Shown: positions 1-7,285 of the stretch, piece by piece
Numbering within the stretch: the stretch's first letter is position 1
Layout: each line of letters starts with the position of its first letter
NCBI GenBank assembly: GCA_005239595.1
Contig: SBBT01000035.1
Location: 1-10,648 of the forward strand
DNA: 10,648 bases
Origin: Candidatus Troglogloeales bacterium
Lineage (GTDB): Bacteria; Nitrospirota; Nitrospiria; SBBL01; SBBT01
Reading direction: 5' to 3'
The notes under the pieces: generated by a model
What the model was told of the DNA's origin: nothing
The model's database searches: none
Seen by the model: the letters and a program-made list of their open reading frames with translations, nothing else
Program-made: the position numbers and the translations under genes

Positions 1-746
1 CCCATATACATACCGCCGTTGACATGAAGGACTTGTCCGGTAATATAACTTGCCTGATCTGACACTAAAAAACAAACCGTCTGAGCGACATCGGAAGGGG
101 TTCCCAGGCGGGCCAGGGGGATTTGTTTTATCAGATTTCCTCGAGCATCTTCCGAAAGGGATGTCGTCATGGCGGTATCGATAAATCCCGGTGCAACCGC
201 GTTTACGTTAACGCCCCTGCTGGCGTATTCCCGCGCTACCGTTTTGGTGAGCCCGATAATCGCCGCTTTAGACGACGCATAGTTTGCCTGGCCGGCGTTT
301 CCGATGCTCCCTACAATCGAGGCAATGTTGACAATTTTACCCCGGCGCCGTTTTGACATGGAAGGGATGATTGCTTTTATGCAGTGGTACGTTCCTTTAA
401 GATTCACCGCGAGAACCGTATCCCAATCTTCATCTTTCATCCTCAAAAGGAGCGCATCCCGCGTAATGCCAGCATTATTAACCAGGATGTCAATTTTCCC
501 CCATTGCGCCATAGCCGTATGGACCATTTCCTGCACCGATTCGGCATTGGACACATCGACACATACGGCAGCCGCTTCCTTCCCCGCAAGGGTTAATGCG
601 GCAACCGTCTGATCGGCCTGCTCTTTTTTTAGGTCGGAGACTACCACACTCGCTCCGCGCTCCGCAAGAAGTTCAACGATCGATCTTCCAATCCCTTGCG
701 CCCCTCCTGTCACGATGGCCACATTCCCTTCCAACTCTTTTGACAT
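1..746 (-). CDS. fabG: 3-oxoacyl-ACP reductase FabG (3' end cut by window edge)
   Basis: NADPH-dependent ketoreduction of 3-oxoacyl-ACP in type II fatty-acid synthesis, cytosolic. My translation gives 248 residues and runs off the left edge. The last residues read HVNGGMYM, the usual FabG C-terminus, so only a few residues are missing. Visible classical SDR features are the cofactor motif TGGAQGIG (residues 13-20), NNAG (90-93), and the catalytic triad S143, Y156, K160 with the FabG-type spacing Y-x3-K. The ATG at 744-746 lies one base after the fabD stop codon, and an AAAAGG Shine-Dalgarno sequence six bases upstream lies inside the fabD end, so the two are probably translationally coupled. 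It is the last gene visible in the fab operon; acpP would be the expected next gene but lies outside. Family identity is secure, and the position after fabD supports FabG over other SDRs. Confidence 0.95.
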   Translation of the reverse strand, partial: MSKELEGNVAIVTGGAQGIGRSIVELLAERGASVVVSDLKKEQADQTVAALTLAGKEAAAVCVDVSNAESVQEMVHTAMAQWGKIDILVNNAGITRDALLLRMKDEDWDTVLAVNLKGTYHCIKAIIPSMSKRRRGKIVNIASIVGSIGNAGQANYASSKAAIIGLTKTVAREYASRGVNVNAVAPGFIDTAMTTSLSEDARGNLIKQIPLARLGTPSDVAQTVCFLVSDQASYITGQVLHVNGGMYM

Positions 747-747
747 G

Positions 748-1695
748 TTAAACCTTTTCCATCGCCTTTATGCGGGCTGACATCTTGCTGAGGCTTTCGA
801 TATCTTCCGCGTTCATCGTCTCAAGACGTCGATCGATCTTTTTCAACAGGCCTGACAAAACCCTTCCCGGGCCGACTTCAATAAAGAGATCAGCGCCCAG
901 CGTTCGCATGGTCTGTATTGATTCTTCCCAAAGGAGTGGCGAGGAAAGCTGATCAATCAATCCTGCTTTTGCGTCAGGCCAACTTTTTATGGGCCGCGCC
1001 TGAAGATTATTTATTAAGGGGACCGCCAGATCCTCTCCTTTCACTTTATCCAGTTCTTTGGACAACTGGATGCACGCCTCATTCATGAGGGGAGAATGAG
1101 ATGGAACGCTTACCGAAAGGGGAACCACCCGTTTGGCCCCTTTTTCCATTGCGCGGGTCATCGCTTTTTCAACCGCCTCCGACACGCCAGAGATGACCGT
1201 CTGATCCGGGGCATTATAATTTGCAGGGACCACAACGCCAGATTCGGCGGAGATCGACTGGCAAATATCCTCAATTTCTCTTTTGGCAAGCCCTACTATC
1301 GCGGCCATCTTCCCTCTGCCTGCGGGGACCGCCTCCTGCATGAAGTGCCCGCGAAGATGGACCAGCCTAACGGCATCAGGGAAAGAGAGGGCGCCGGCCG
1401 CTACGAGCGCTGTATATTCCCCCAAACTGTGCCCCGCGACACAGGCGGCTATTTTCCCCGCATCGTAAAGAGAGCGCCAAACTGCAATACTCGTGACGAG
1501 AATCGCAGGTTGGGTGTACTCGGTTTGGTTCAGTTGTTCTTCAGGACCTTCAAAACAGAGCCGCGCGACATCCCAGCCTAGAACCTGACCGGCCTCTTCA
1601 TAGCTTTTTCGGGCAACGTCAAAGTGGCGATGGACTTCCTTGCCCATACCCACATATTGAGAACCCTGACCTGGAAAGAGAAACGCAAGAGACAC
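748..1695 (-). CDS. fabD: Malonyl-CoA:ACP transacylase FabD
   Basis: Transfers malonyl groups from CoA to acyl carrier protein, supplying extender units for fatty-acid synthesis. The 315-residue protein has the usual family length. It shows FPGQGSQ at the N-terminus (residues 7-13), the nucleophile motif GHSLGEY with Ser90, the carboxylate-binding Arg115, and the catalytic His200 in VPSHSPLM. A C-terminal GPGRVLSGL segment is also typical. The start is GTG. An in-frame TAA lies two codons upstream and the FPGQGSQ motif begins six residues in, so no other start is reasonable. The Shine-Dalgarno sequence is weak (GCGGTG-like). A 108-base gap separates it from the upstream SDR gene, the largest gap inside this operon, and that gap may hold an internal promoter. 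fabG follows after one base. Confidence 0.96.
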   Translation of the reverse strand: MSLAFLFPGQGSQYVGMGKEVHRHFDVARKSYEEAGQVLGWDVARLCFEGPEEQLNQTEYTQPAILVTSIAVWRSLYDAGKIAACVAGHSLGEYTALVAAGALSFPDAVRLVHLRGHFMQEAVPAGRGKMAAIVGLAKREIEDICQSISAESGVVVPANYNAPDQTVISGVSEAVEKAMTRAMEKGAKRVVPLSVSVPSHSPLMNEACIQLSKELDKVKGEDLAVPLINNLQARPIKSWPDAKAGLIDQLSSPLLWEESIQTMRTLGADLFIEVGPGRVLSGLLKKIDRRLETMNAEDIESLSKMSARIKAMEKV

Positions 1696-1752
1696 TCGTT
1701 ACACCGCGTTCACATAAAGTTGGCTCCGGAGATTCCTGTGTTTCAGGCCCAG

Positions 1753-1781
1753 ATATTGCTTAAAACTGCCTATCTTGTCAA
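1753..1781 (-). promoter_or_regulatory. Candidate internal sigma-70 promoter for fabD-fabG
   Basis: The minus strand shows a perfect TTGACA (1776-1781) followed after 17 bases by CAATAT (1753-1758), which keeps the A and T at the two most important -10 positions but matches only 3 of 6. It sits in the 108-base gap between the SDR gene and fabD, where a secondary promoter could raise fabD-fabG expression. The -10 is weak, so this is tentative. Confidence 0.35.
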
Positions 1782-1803
1782 CAAAAACTTATCTGGCGCT
1801 TGT

Positions 1804-2613
1804 TTAATCGACAATAAATTCGCCTCCGTCAACGCCGATGACGTTTCCGGTAATCCAATGGGCTTTAGGATGACAGAGGAGGGCAATCGCGCCCGCCACA
1901 TCTTCCGTCGTTGTCAGGCGGCCATGCGGATTCTTGGACATGGCAAGCCTGATCATCTCTTCGTATCCTGGAATTTTTCGTAGAGCGGGGGTGTCCGTCA
2001 CACCCGCGCGGATGGCGTTGACCGAGATCCCCAACGGGGCCAACTCAAGGGCCAGTTGGCGCGTATGGGACTCAAGGGCAGACTTGGCGGCAGAAACGGC
2101 GCCGTATGTTTTCCAGACGCGGGCCCCTCCCGCGGAGGTCAACGCAAAGACTCTTCCGCCGCGGCCGATGAGCCCCAGTCTCACCAGATCTTGGGTCCAG
2201 TAGACCAGGCTGTTTGCCATGACATCGAGCGTCATATCCATCTGGGGTTTCGCAATGGTGTCCTGTTGGGAAGGGGCGATAAAGGGCTTTAACGTCCCAA
2301 AGGCGAGTGAGTGGATCAACACCTTGACCGTCGCTGGACCTGTCGAGGCATGTACGGTTTTTTGGATTTCGTCGAGGAGGGACACCCTTTTCTCAGGATC
2401 GGCGGCGTTCACATTAAAAAACTCTGCCTGCCGGCCCATCCCCTTAATCCTGGATGTTATTTCATCGACATGAGGCAGCGTGCCTCTTCGATCAAGATGG
2501 ATCCCGAAGATGTCAAGCCCCTCATCCGCCAGTGCCAGTGCACATGCCTCGCCAAAACCGCTCGAGGCCCCTAAGACGATGCCCCATCCTTCTAAAGATC
2601 GCTCATTCAACAT
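1804..2613 (-). CDS. FabL/FabI-like enoyl-ACP reductase (SDR family)
   Basis: A 269-residue short-chain dehydrogenase/reductase, probably the enoyl-ACP reductase of this operon, which would perform the last step of each elongation cycle with NAD(P)H. The cofactor motif is GASSGFG (15-21), the G-x3-G-x-G pattern used by FabL-type and classical SDRs. The active site is Y170 and K177, that is Y-x6-K, the spacing of enoyl reductases FabI, FabL and InhA; ketoreductases such as FabG have Y-x3-K. IHSLAFG (100-106) resembles the VHSIGFA segment of FabI, and the C-terminus ends in VDGGEFIVD. The ATG is preceded by a strong AGGAGG five bases upstream, and fabH ends 25 bases before it. Family and spacing are visible; exact substrate and FabL versus FabI assignment are inference. 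An alternative is another SDR with Y-x6-K spacing, such as a dienoyl reductase, but the fab context argues for enoyl-ACP. Confidence 0.78.
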   Translation of the reverse strand: MLNERSLEGWGIVLGASSGFGEACALALADEGLDIFGIHLDRRGTLPHVDEITSRIKGMGRQAEFFNVNAADPEKRVSLLDEIQKTVHASTGPATVKVLIHSLAFGTLKPFIAPSQQDTIAKPQMDMTLDVMANSLVYWTQDLVRLGLIGRGGRVFALTSAGGARVWKTYGAVSAAKSALESHTRQLALELAPLGISVNAIRAGVTDTPALRKIPGYEEMIRLAMSKNPHGRLTTTEDVAGAIALLCHPKAHWITGNVIGVDGGEFIVD

Positions 2614-2638
2614 CTATCCCTCCTGTCATTAAAACGTG

Positions 2639-3616
2639 TTACCAACGCACCAGGGCGGAGGCCCATGTGAGCCCCCCCCCAAAGGCGAGAAAGAGGAGCA
2701 GGTCTTTCTTTTTGATTCTCCCGTCACGCACCGCCTCATCCAGCGCCAAGGGGATGGATGCCGCCGACGTGTTTCCATACTTGTCAAGGTTGACCACCAC
2801 TTTCCCCTTGCTCATATGAAGCCTCGTTAAAACCGCATGAATAATGCGGAGGTTGGCTTGATGGGGGATCAGATGATCGACATCCGAAGGGTGAAGGCCA
2901 TTTGCCTGCAATGCCTCCAGCGCCACCTCTCCCAGGCTCCGAACCGCCACCTTGAATGTTTCATTCCCTTTCATTTTAATGGTATTCAAATGTTCCATCA
3001 AAACCTTCTCGGAAGGGGGAATCGCGGTTCCCCCTCCAGGAACGCAAATTAAGTCCCATAAGGATCCATCGGAGTGGAGGTGTATGGAGAGGATCCCGTC
3101 GTGAGGATGAGCCGCCGATAAGAGAACCGCGCCGGCAGCATCTCCGAAGAGGATGCAGGTGCGCCGATCGGTCCAATCGGTCAATCGTGACATAACTTCC
3201 GCGCCGATGACCAACACTTTCCGATATGTTCCGCTCCGGATGTATTGTTCCCCAACAGAAAGCGCATAAAGAAAACCGGAACAGGCGGCGGAGAGGTCAA
3301 AGGCCGCGGCGTTGACTGCCTTTAATTTATCCTGGACGATACAGGCGGTAGAAGGGAAAAACATATCGGGGGTTGCTGTGGCAACAAGGATCAGATCAAT
3401 GTCCTTGGGTAAGACCTCCGCTGACTCCAGCGCCTGCAGGGCCGCCTTATAGGCGAGATCCGATGTGGCTTCATCTTTCGCGGCGATACGCCGCTCTCTT
3501 ACCCCAGTCCGTTCGACAATCCAATGATCGGTCGTATCGATTCTTTTCGCTATATCTGCATTGGTTAGAACCGTTTCAGGAACATAAGAACCGGTGCCGA
3601 TAATTTGAGCCCTCAT
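2639..3616 (-). CDS. fabH: 3-oxoacyl-ACP synthase III FabH
   Basis: Initiates type II fatty-acid synthesis by condensing an acyl-CoA primer, usually acetyl-CoA, with malonyl-ACP. The 325-residue protein has the normal length and a thiolase-fold catalytic triad: Cys112 in AACSGF, His252 in PHQANLRI, and Asn282 in YGNTSAAS. An N-terminal GTGSYVPE and the ERTGVRERR segment (35-43) are typical of FabH. The ATG has an AGAAGG Shine-Dalgarno eight bases upstream. It lies 54 bases after plsX and 25 bases before the enoyl-reductase-like gene. The Gly-Gly-Gly near the C-terminus (residues 313-315) is encoded by nine consecutive G residues, a tract prone to slippage or sequencing error; the frame reads through correctly here. 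Acyl-chain preference cannot be judged from the sequence. Confidence 0.96.
   Translation of the reverse strand: MRAQIIGTGSYVPETVLTNADIAKRIDTTDHWIVERTGVRERRIAAKDEATSDLAYKAALQALESAEVLPKDIDLILVATATPDMFFPSTACIVQDKLKAVNAAAFDLSAACSGFLYALSVGEQYIRSGTYRKVLVIGAEVMSRLTDWTDRRTCILFGDAAGAVLLSAAHPHDGILSIHLHSDGSLWDLICVPGGGTAIPPSEKVLMEHLNTIKMKGNETFKVAVRSLGEVALEALQANGLHPSDVDHLIPHQANLRIIHAVLTRLHMSKGKVVVNLDKYGNTSAASIPLALDEAVRDGRIKKKDLLLFLAFGGGLTWASALVRW
2672..2680. repeat. Nine-base C/G homopolymer in fabH
   Basis: Nine consecutive C on the plus strand, read as three GGG codons for the conserved glycines near the FabH C-terminus. A one-base change would replace the last ten or so residues of an essential enzyme. 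Confidence 0.95.
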
Positions 3617-3670
3617 TGAAGATGCCTTCTATCAGGTTACCTAAAAAGTCCCGCAGTGGTTGTCAATAAC

Positions 3671-4672
3671 CTACTGATGATTTATTTGAGATTCAATCTG
3701 TTCTCTAATGCGCTGATTTACTCCCCGGTTGAACGACTCCATGGCAACACGAATCGCATTTTTGATGGCCCTTCCGGAAGAGCGGCCGTGGCAGATGATG
3801 CTGATACCATCCACACCTAAAAGCGGGGCGCCGCCATACTCGGCATAGTCGATTTTTCTTTTAAAGCTTGCGAATGAAGGTTTCAATAGGAGACCCCCTA
3901 ATTTTCCCAAGGGAGAAGCCGTAATCTCCCGTTTTAAGAATTGGATGATGGCGTCTGCCAGTCCTTCTGAAATTTTGAGGGCGATATTTCCAATAAACCC
4001 GTCGCAGACAATCACATCGGCGACACCGGTATAGACATCTCTTCCCTCGACATTTCCGATAAAATTAAGCGCGCTCCCTTTTAGGAGCCTAAACGCTTCT
4101 TTTGTCAGTTCATTTCCTTTTGTGTCCTCCTCGCCGATGTTCAAAAGACCCACTTTCGGTCGTGGGATGCCAAGGATGTCTGTCGCATAAATCGTTCCCA
4201 TAATGGCGAATTGAAGGAGCTGTTGTGGTTTACAGTCCACATTGGCTCCGACGTCAATCAGAATCGAAGTTCCTTGGAGGGTAGGGAGGGGAGTGGCGAT
4301 TGCGGGTCGTTCCACACCGAGTAAGGGGCCTAAAATAAAAAGGGCGGTTGCCATACTTGCGCCAGTGTTTCCAGCGCTGATTACAGCGGCTGCCTCCTTC
4401 CTCTTGACCAACTCGGTTGCAACCCAGATTGAGGAGTCCCGCTTTTTCCGGACGACGGAAGAAGGGGGCTCATGCATCTGTACTTTTTGTGAGGCATGAA
4501 GGATAGAGATCGGGAGAGAGGATGTCCTATAACGGGAAAGGGCCTTTTCAACCTCTTGTTCATCTCCAACGAGGGTGATCGCCACGTCTAACTCACGGGC
4601 GGCCAGAACGGCTCCTTCCACAATGGCGGCAGGGGCATCATCCCCTCCCATGGCATCCAATGCAATTTTCAT
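3671..4672 (-). CDS. plsX: Phosphate acyltransferase PlsX
   Basis: Converts acyl-ACP to acyl-phosphate, the donor used by membrane-bound PlsY in the first step of phosphatidic acid synthesis; a peripheral membrane/cytosolic enzyme. The 333-residue length is typical. Visible family motifs are the N-terminal ALDAMGGDDAP, SAGNTGA (about 99-105), DVGANVDCKP, NIGEE, and GNVEGRD. The ATG is chosen because it opens directly into the conserved MKIALDAMGGD; an AAGG lies seven bases upstream. It follows rpmF after 27 bases, and that gap contains a run of seven G on the plus strand. The rpmF-plsX-fabH order is widespread in bacteria and couples ribosome and lipid genes in one transcript. Confidence 0.97.
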   Translation of the reverse strand: MKIALDAMGGDDAPAAIVEGAVLAARELDVAITLVGDEQEVEKALSRYRTSSLPISILHASQKVQMHEPPSSVVRKKRDSSIWVATELVKRKEAAAVISAGNTGASMATALFILGPLLGVERPAIATPLPTLQGTSILIDVGANVDCKPQQLLQFAIMGTIYATDILGIPRPKVGLLNIGEEDTKGNELTKEAFRLLKGSALNFIGNVEGRDVYTGVADVIVCDGFIGNIALKISEGLADAIIQFLKREITASPLGKLGGLLLKPSFASFKRKIDYAEYGGAPLLGVDGISIICHGRSSGRAIKNAIRVAMESFNRGVNQRIREQIESQINHQ

Positions 4673-4699
4673 AAAAAGCCTTCACGGAGGGGGGGAATA

Positions 4700-4882
4700 T
4701 TACGCCCTTTTTACTGCAATCACTTCACGGCCCTTGTAGGTCCCACACATCATACAAACATGATGAGGCAATTTAGGTTCATGGCATTTCGGGCAGAGAA
4801 CGATCCCAGGACTTTTAAGTTTTGTATTGGCCCTTCGTTTATCTCGTCTTGCTTTGGATATCTTATGTTTTGGATTAGGCAC
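4700..4882 (-). CDS. rpmF: Large ribosomal subunit protein bL32 (zinc-binding form)
   Basis: A 60-residue component of the 50S subunit. The N-terminus is very basic (MPNPKHKISKARRDKRRAN), as expected for bL32, and four cysteines form a zinc ribbon: C30-x2-C33 and C43-x2-C46. This is the zinc-containing (C+) paralogue; whether a zinc-free copy exists elsewhere cannot be seen. It lies between yceD and plsX, its standard location, 31 bases after yceD. A GGAGAAA sequence just upstream of the ATG serves as ribosome binding site. Confidence 0.97.
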   Translation of the reverse strand: MPNPKHKISKARRDKRRANTKLKSPGIVLCPKCHEPKLPHHVCMMCGTYKGREVIAVKRA

Positions 4883-4913
4883 GATTTCTCCTTCAATCGA
4901 TGATGACGGTTTG

Positions 4914-5420
4914 TTAAAATCCTTGCACCCTGTCCTCCATCCGGTTGGATGATGTTTTAGGACAGGGACAGGTCTCTTCGTTTAAGTTGGCGCCACACTG
5001 GAAACAGAGCCCCAGACAACCGTCGGTGCAAAGCGGACGCATCGGGGCTGACAGATAGAGGTAACTTCTGATCAATTCGTCCACCTGGATCGCATCCCCA
5101 TGATAGAAATGGAGATCAAGGTCACCGCTTAATAACTCGTGGGCCTGTCCTTTTGGCATCTTCGATAGAGGCACATAGTCTGCCACAAAATGGGACGCAA
5201 TCGGCTCTGTAAACTTCCCCAGACAGCGGCTACACTCGCAAGAAAAGTTGGCTGAAATAGACCCTTGTATCAACACCTCCTGATCATTGTGTTTTGTAAG
5301 GCCGAGTTCGACACGAATGGGCCCTTCCATGATAAAAGGGCTTTCAGAAAACCCGCCTGGGGCTTGTTCATAGGATACGTTCAGCCCTTCCCTGGGAATA
5401 TCGCAAATCTTGATCTGCAT
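4914..5420 (-). CDS. yceD: YceD/DUF177 family protein
   Basis: A 168-residue protein of the DUF177 family, whose gene almost always precedes rpmF; the E. coli YceD is linked to 23S rRNA accumulation. The exact biochemical role in this organism is unknown. The sequence has two cysteine clusters: CECSRC around residues 60-65, and a C-terminal region PLCTDGCLGLCFQCGANLN followed by CPCP. These could bind metal. The ATG gives a normal family length, but the Shine-Dalgarno is weak (GAGACGAG directly before the ATG). It is the first gene after the promoter at 5447-5476, with a leader of about 20 bases, so it opens the yceD-rpmF-plsX-fab operon. Confidence 0.92.
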   Translation of the reverse strand: MQIKICDIPREGLNVSYEQAPGGFSESPFIMEGPIRVELGLTKHNDQEVLIQGSISANFSCECSRCLGKFTEPIASHFVADYVPLSKMPKGQAHELLSGDLDLHFYHGDAIQVDELIRSYLYLSAPMRPLCTDGCLGLCFQCGANLNEETCPCPKTSSNRMEDRVQGF

Positions 5421-5446
5421 CTCGTCTCGTTCAGAAAAATTTCGGC

Positions 5447-5476
5447 ATTATGCTGGAATAGCCCCTCCGCTGTCAA
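5447..5476 (-). promoter_or_regulatory. Sigma-70 promoter of the yceD-rpmF-plsX-fab operon
   Basis: The minus strand has TTGACA (5471-5476), an 18-base spacer, and CATAAT (5447-5452, five of six matches). The predicted start near 5440 gives a leader of about 20 bases before the yceD ATG. This is the best housekeeping promoter for the whole left half of the window. Confidence 0.8.
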
Positions 5477-5503
5477 GGCGCAGAAGAGAGAAACAGGGCA
5501 GGA

Positions 5504-5524
5504 GGAGCGGGTTTGCCCCACTCC
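5504..5524 (-). terminator. Stem-loop after the A-type Fe-S carrier gene
   Basis: In minus-strand RNA, GGAGTGGG pairs with CCCGCUCC (eight pairs, one G-U) around a five-base GCAAA loop. It starts 26 bases after the erpA-like stop codon. The following sequence is pyrimidine-rich (UGUUUCUCUCUU after a short gap) but has no clean U-run, so termination may be partial. It separates the erpA-like unit from the fab operon promoter. Confidence 0.6.
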
Positions 5525-5550
5525 GGTCTTACACAAAGAAGGAAGTGAAC

Positions 5551-5883
5551 CTAAGTGCTAAAAGAGTTTCCGCAACCGCAAGTTGATTTTGCGTTTGGGT
5601 TTTTTATGGAGAATCCTGCCCCTTGCAGCCCGTCATTATAATCAACTTCAGTTCCGGTCAGCATCGGTTCACTATAAGGATCGACAAACACCTTAATACC
5701 GCACATCTCGGCAACATAATCTTCTTCGGTCTCTTTTTCCTCAAAAGCCAGTCCATATTGATAACCGGAACATCCGCCGCCTGTCACATAAACCCTTAAT
5801 CCGTAGCCGACTTTATTCTCGGACGCTAAGATCTCCTTAAGTTTGACGCTAGCCCGCTCGGTTAATGTAAGAATGTCTCCCAT
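5551..5883 (-). CDS. erpA: A-type iron-sulfur carrier, ErpA/IscA-like
   Basis: Receives an Fe-S cluster from a scaffold and delivers it to apo-proteins in the cytosol. The 110-residue protein has the three family cysteines: C38 in GGGCSGYQY, and C102 and C104 in TCGCGNSF. The segment NPNAKSTCGCGNSFS is closer to ErpA than to IscA or SufA, but the distinction rests on similarity alone. An extra Cys61 is present. The ATG has AGGAGG nine bases upstream, and a TATAAT with an extended TG lies just before it. It follows nuoF, a 4Fe-4S protein, after 44 bases; the neighbourhood fits a role in maturing NuoF, but this is inference. Confidence 0.93.
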   Translation of the reverse strand: MGDILTLTERASVKLKEILASENKVGYGLRVYVTGGGCSGYQYGLAFEEKETEEDYVAEMCGIKVFVDPYSEPMLTGTEVDYNDGLQGAGFSIKNPNAKSTCGCGNSFST

Positions 5884-5908
5884 TGAAGGACTCCTCCTAA
5901 TTTAAACT

Positions 5909-5917
5909 ATTATAGCA
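5909..5917 (-). promoter_or_regulatory. Extended -10 promoter for erpA-like gene
   Basis: The minus strand reads TGC-TATAAT (extended -10 form, perfect TATAAT at 5909-5914) in the 44-base gap after the nuoF stop. There is no recognisable -35, as is common for extended -10 promoters; the upstream part would lie in the nuoF 3' end. Predicted start is near 5902, about 18 bases before the ATG. It would let the carrier be made independently of nuoF. Confidence 0.65.
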
Positions 5918-5927
5918 CAGGTCTTAC

Positions 5928-7223
5928 TCAAAACGTGGAAAGAGGAACAAAGGGGCACCCTGCCTCGTGAACATGGGTGTCAAATTCATCTCGGAAATGT
6001 TTTAGAATGCTTTCAACAACGATGGAGGCCCCCGTTAAGAGATAGCAGTATCCCCGCCCTTTGATCATGCCACAAACCTGCTCAACCTGCTTGATCTCCT
6101 TCTCGCTCCCCCTGCCGGATTCAATTCGTTCTAAAATCTCAACAAGGTGCGCCGTTCCAAGCACACAGGGCGGACATTGCCCGCAACTTTCCCTCGCGAA
6201 AAAACGGGCATATTCAATTGCAGCCTGGATCATGCAGGCGTCTTCCGAGAGCACGATGACTGCGCCGGTTCCGAGGCCGGATCCAATCATTTTGAGCGAA
6301 TCGAAATCAAGTAACACGCCGGTTTGATATTCAGGAATAATGGTGTTGGAAGGTCCTCCTGGCAGAACGGCCTTCAGACGTTTCCCATGCTTGATCCCCC
6401 CACCATAGTCTTCAATGAGTTCATTAAGTGGTATGCCCAACGGCAGTTCATACAGCCCTGGGTGCTTTATATCTCCCGTAAGGGTAAAAATCATTGTTCC
6501 GGGAGAGGTCGGAGTCCCTGTTGTTCGAAACCAGAGTCCCCCCTTTTGCATAATGTGAGGAACGTTCGCAAGGGTTTCCGCATTATTGACCACCGTTGGT
6601 TTGCCGTAGAGCCCATGCATGGCGGGATAGTAGGGTGGTTTCTGTCTCGGCTGGGCGGCCTTTCCTTCAATAACCTCTAGTAGCGCCGTTTCTTCTCCGG
6701 CGACATAAGTACCCGGACTTTTGCAAAGATGGAACACTGTACGAAAGGGGGCGTTATCTTGTCCCCAATAACCATGTTCCTTGGCCTCTTGCAGGGCAAG
6801 TTCCATAAATTGAATTTCGGTTTCAAAACGTCCATTGAGGTAGAAGTATATCTCGTCGGCGCCAATGGCATATGCCGCGATGAGTGCGCCTTCAATAATT
6901 TGATGGGGGTTGGTTCTTAACAGGTATCGGTCTTTATAGGTTCCCGGCTCGTCCTCCGCTGCGTTACAACAAAGATACTTCTGTCCGTTTTGCCGGTGGG
7001 CAACCATGTCCCATTTCTTCCACGTGGCAAAACCGGCGCCGCCGCGTCCTCGCAGACCGGAAATCTTTATGTTTTCCAAAACGTGCGCGGCGTTTGAGGT
7101 GATCGCCTTGACAAATCCTTCATATCCGCTGTTCTGGCCATACGTTTTATAGGAAACCGGCTGGACCGTTGGAAGCGTCTCTAATAAGATGTCACCTTCT
7201 GTCAAGATACGGGACTCGTTCAC
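5928..7223 (-). CDS. nuoF: NADH dehydrogenase subunit F-type flavoprotein (NuoF-like)
   Basis: The 431-residue protein matches the NADH-oxidising subunit of respiratory complex I, which passes electrons from NADH through FMN to a 4Fe-4S cluster. Visible features are the FMN glycine-rich loop GLRGRGGAGF (56-65), the NAD-binding region NAAEDEPGTYKDR (87-99), GTYVAGEETALLE (171-183), and the N3 cluster ligands C347-x2-C350-x2-C353 plus C393. The family usually has NADE where this protein has NAAE: the Asp is Ala89, while the following Glu90 is kept. No nuoE or nuoG is adjacent. The start is GTG, the first usable start after an in-frame TAA, with AAGG eight bases upstream. It lies 62 bases downstream of a zinc-ribbon gene and probably shares its transcript. 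It could serve complex I encoded elsewhere or another NADH-dependent oxidoreductase such as a hydrogenase or formate dehydrogenase. Confidence 0.9.
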   Translation of the reverse strand: MNESRILTEGDILLETLPTVQPVSYKTYGQNSGYEGFVKAITSNAAHVLENIKISGLRGRGGAGFATWKKWDMVAHRQNGQKYLCCNAAEDEPGTYKDRYLLRTNPHQIIEGALIAAYAIGADEIYFYLNGRFETEIQFMELALQEAKEHGYWGQDNAPFRTVFHLCKSPGTYVAGEETALLEVIEGKAAQPRQKPPYYPAMHGLYGKPTVVNNAETLANVPHIMQKGGLWFRTTGTPTSPGTMIFTLTGDIKHPGLYELPLGIPLNELIEDYGGGIKHGKRLKAVLPGGPSNTIIPEYQTGVLLDFDSLKMIGSGLGTGAVIVLSEDACMIQAAIEYARFFARESCGQCPPCVLGTAHLVEILERIESGRGSEKEIKQVEQVCGMIKGRGYCYLLTGASIVVESILKHFRDEFDTHVHEAGCPFVPLSTF

Positions 7224-7285
7224 GGGCGAAGCCTTCTTCGTTTCCTCAATTTAAGTTCAAACTTCTGGATTGTTTAAAGAGGTTG

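Noticed and set aside
1096..1581. Plus-strand open frame of 161 codons opposite fabD
   Set aside because: It is antisense to a clear fabD with intact motifs, has no recognisable domain and no convincing ribosome site; it reflects coding-strand composition.
3622..3660. TTGACA on the minus strand between plsX and fabH as a promoter
   Set aside because: The sequence at 17-18 bases downstream (TAGGTA, AGGTAA) does not resemble a -10 element.
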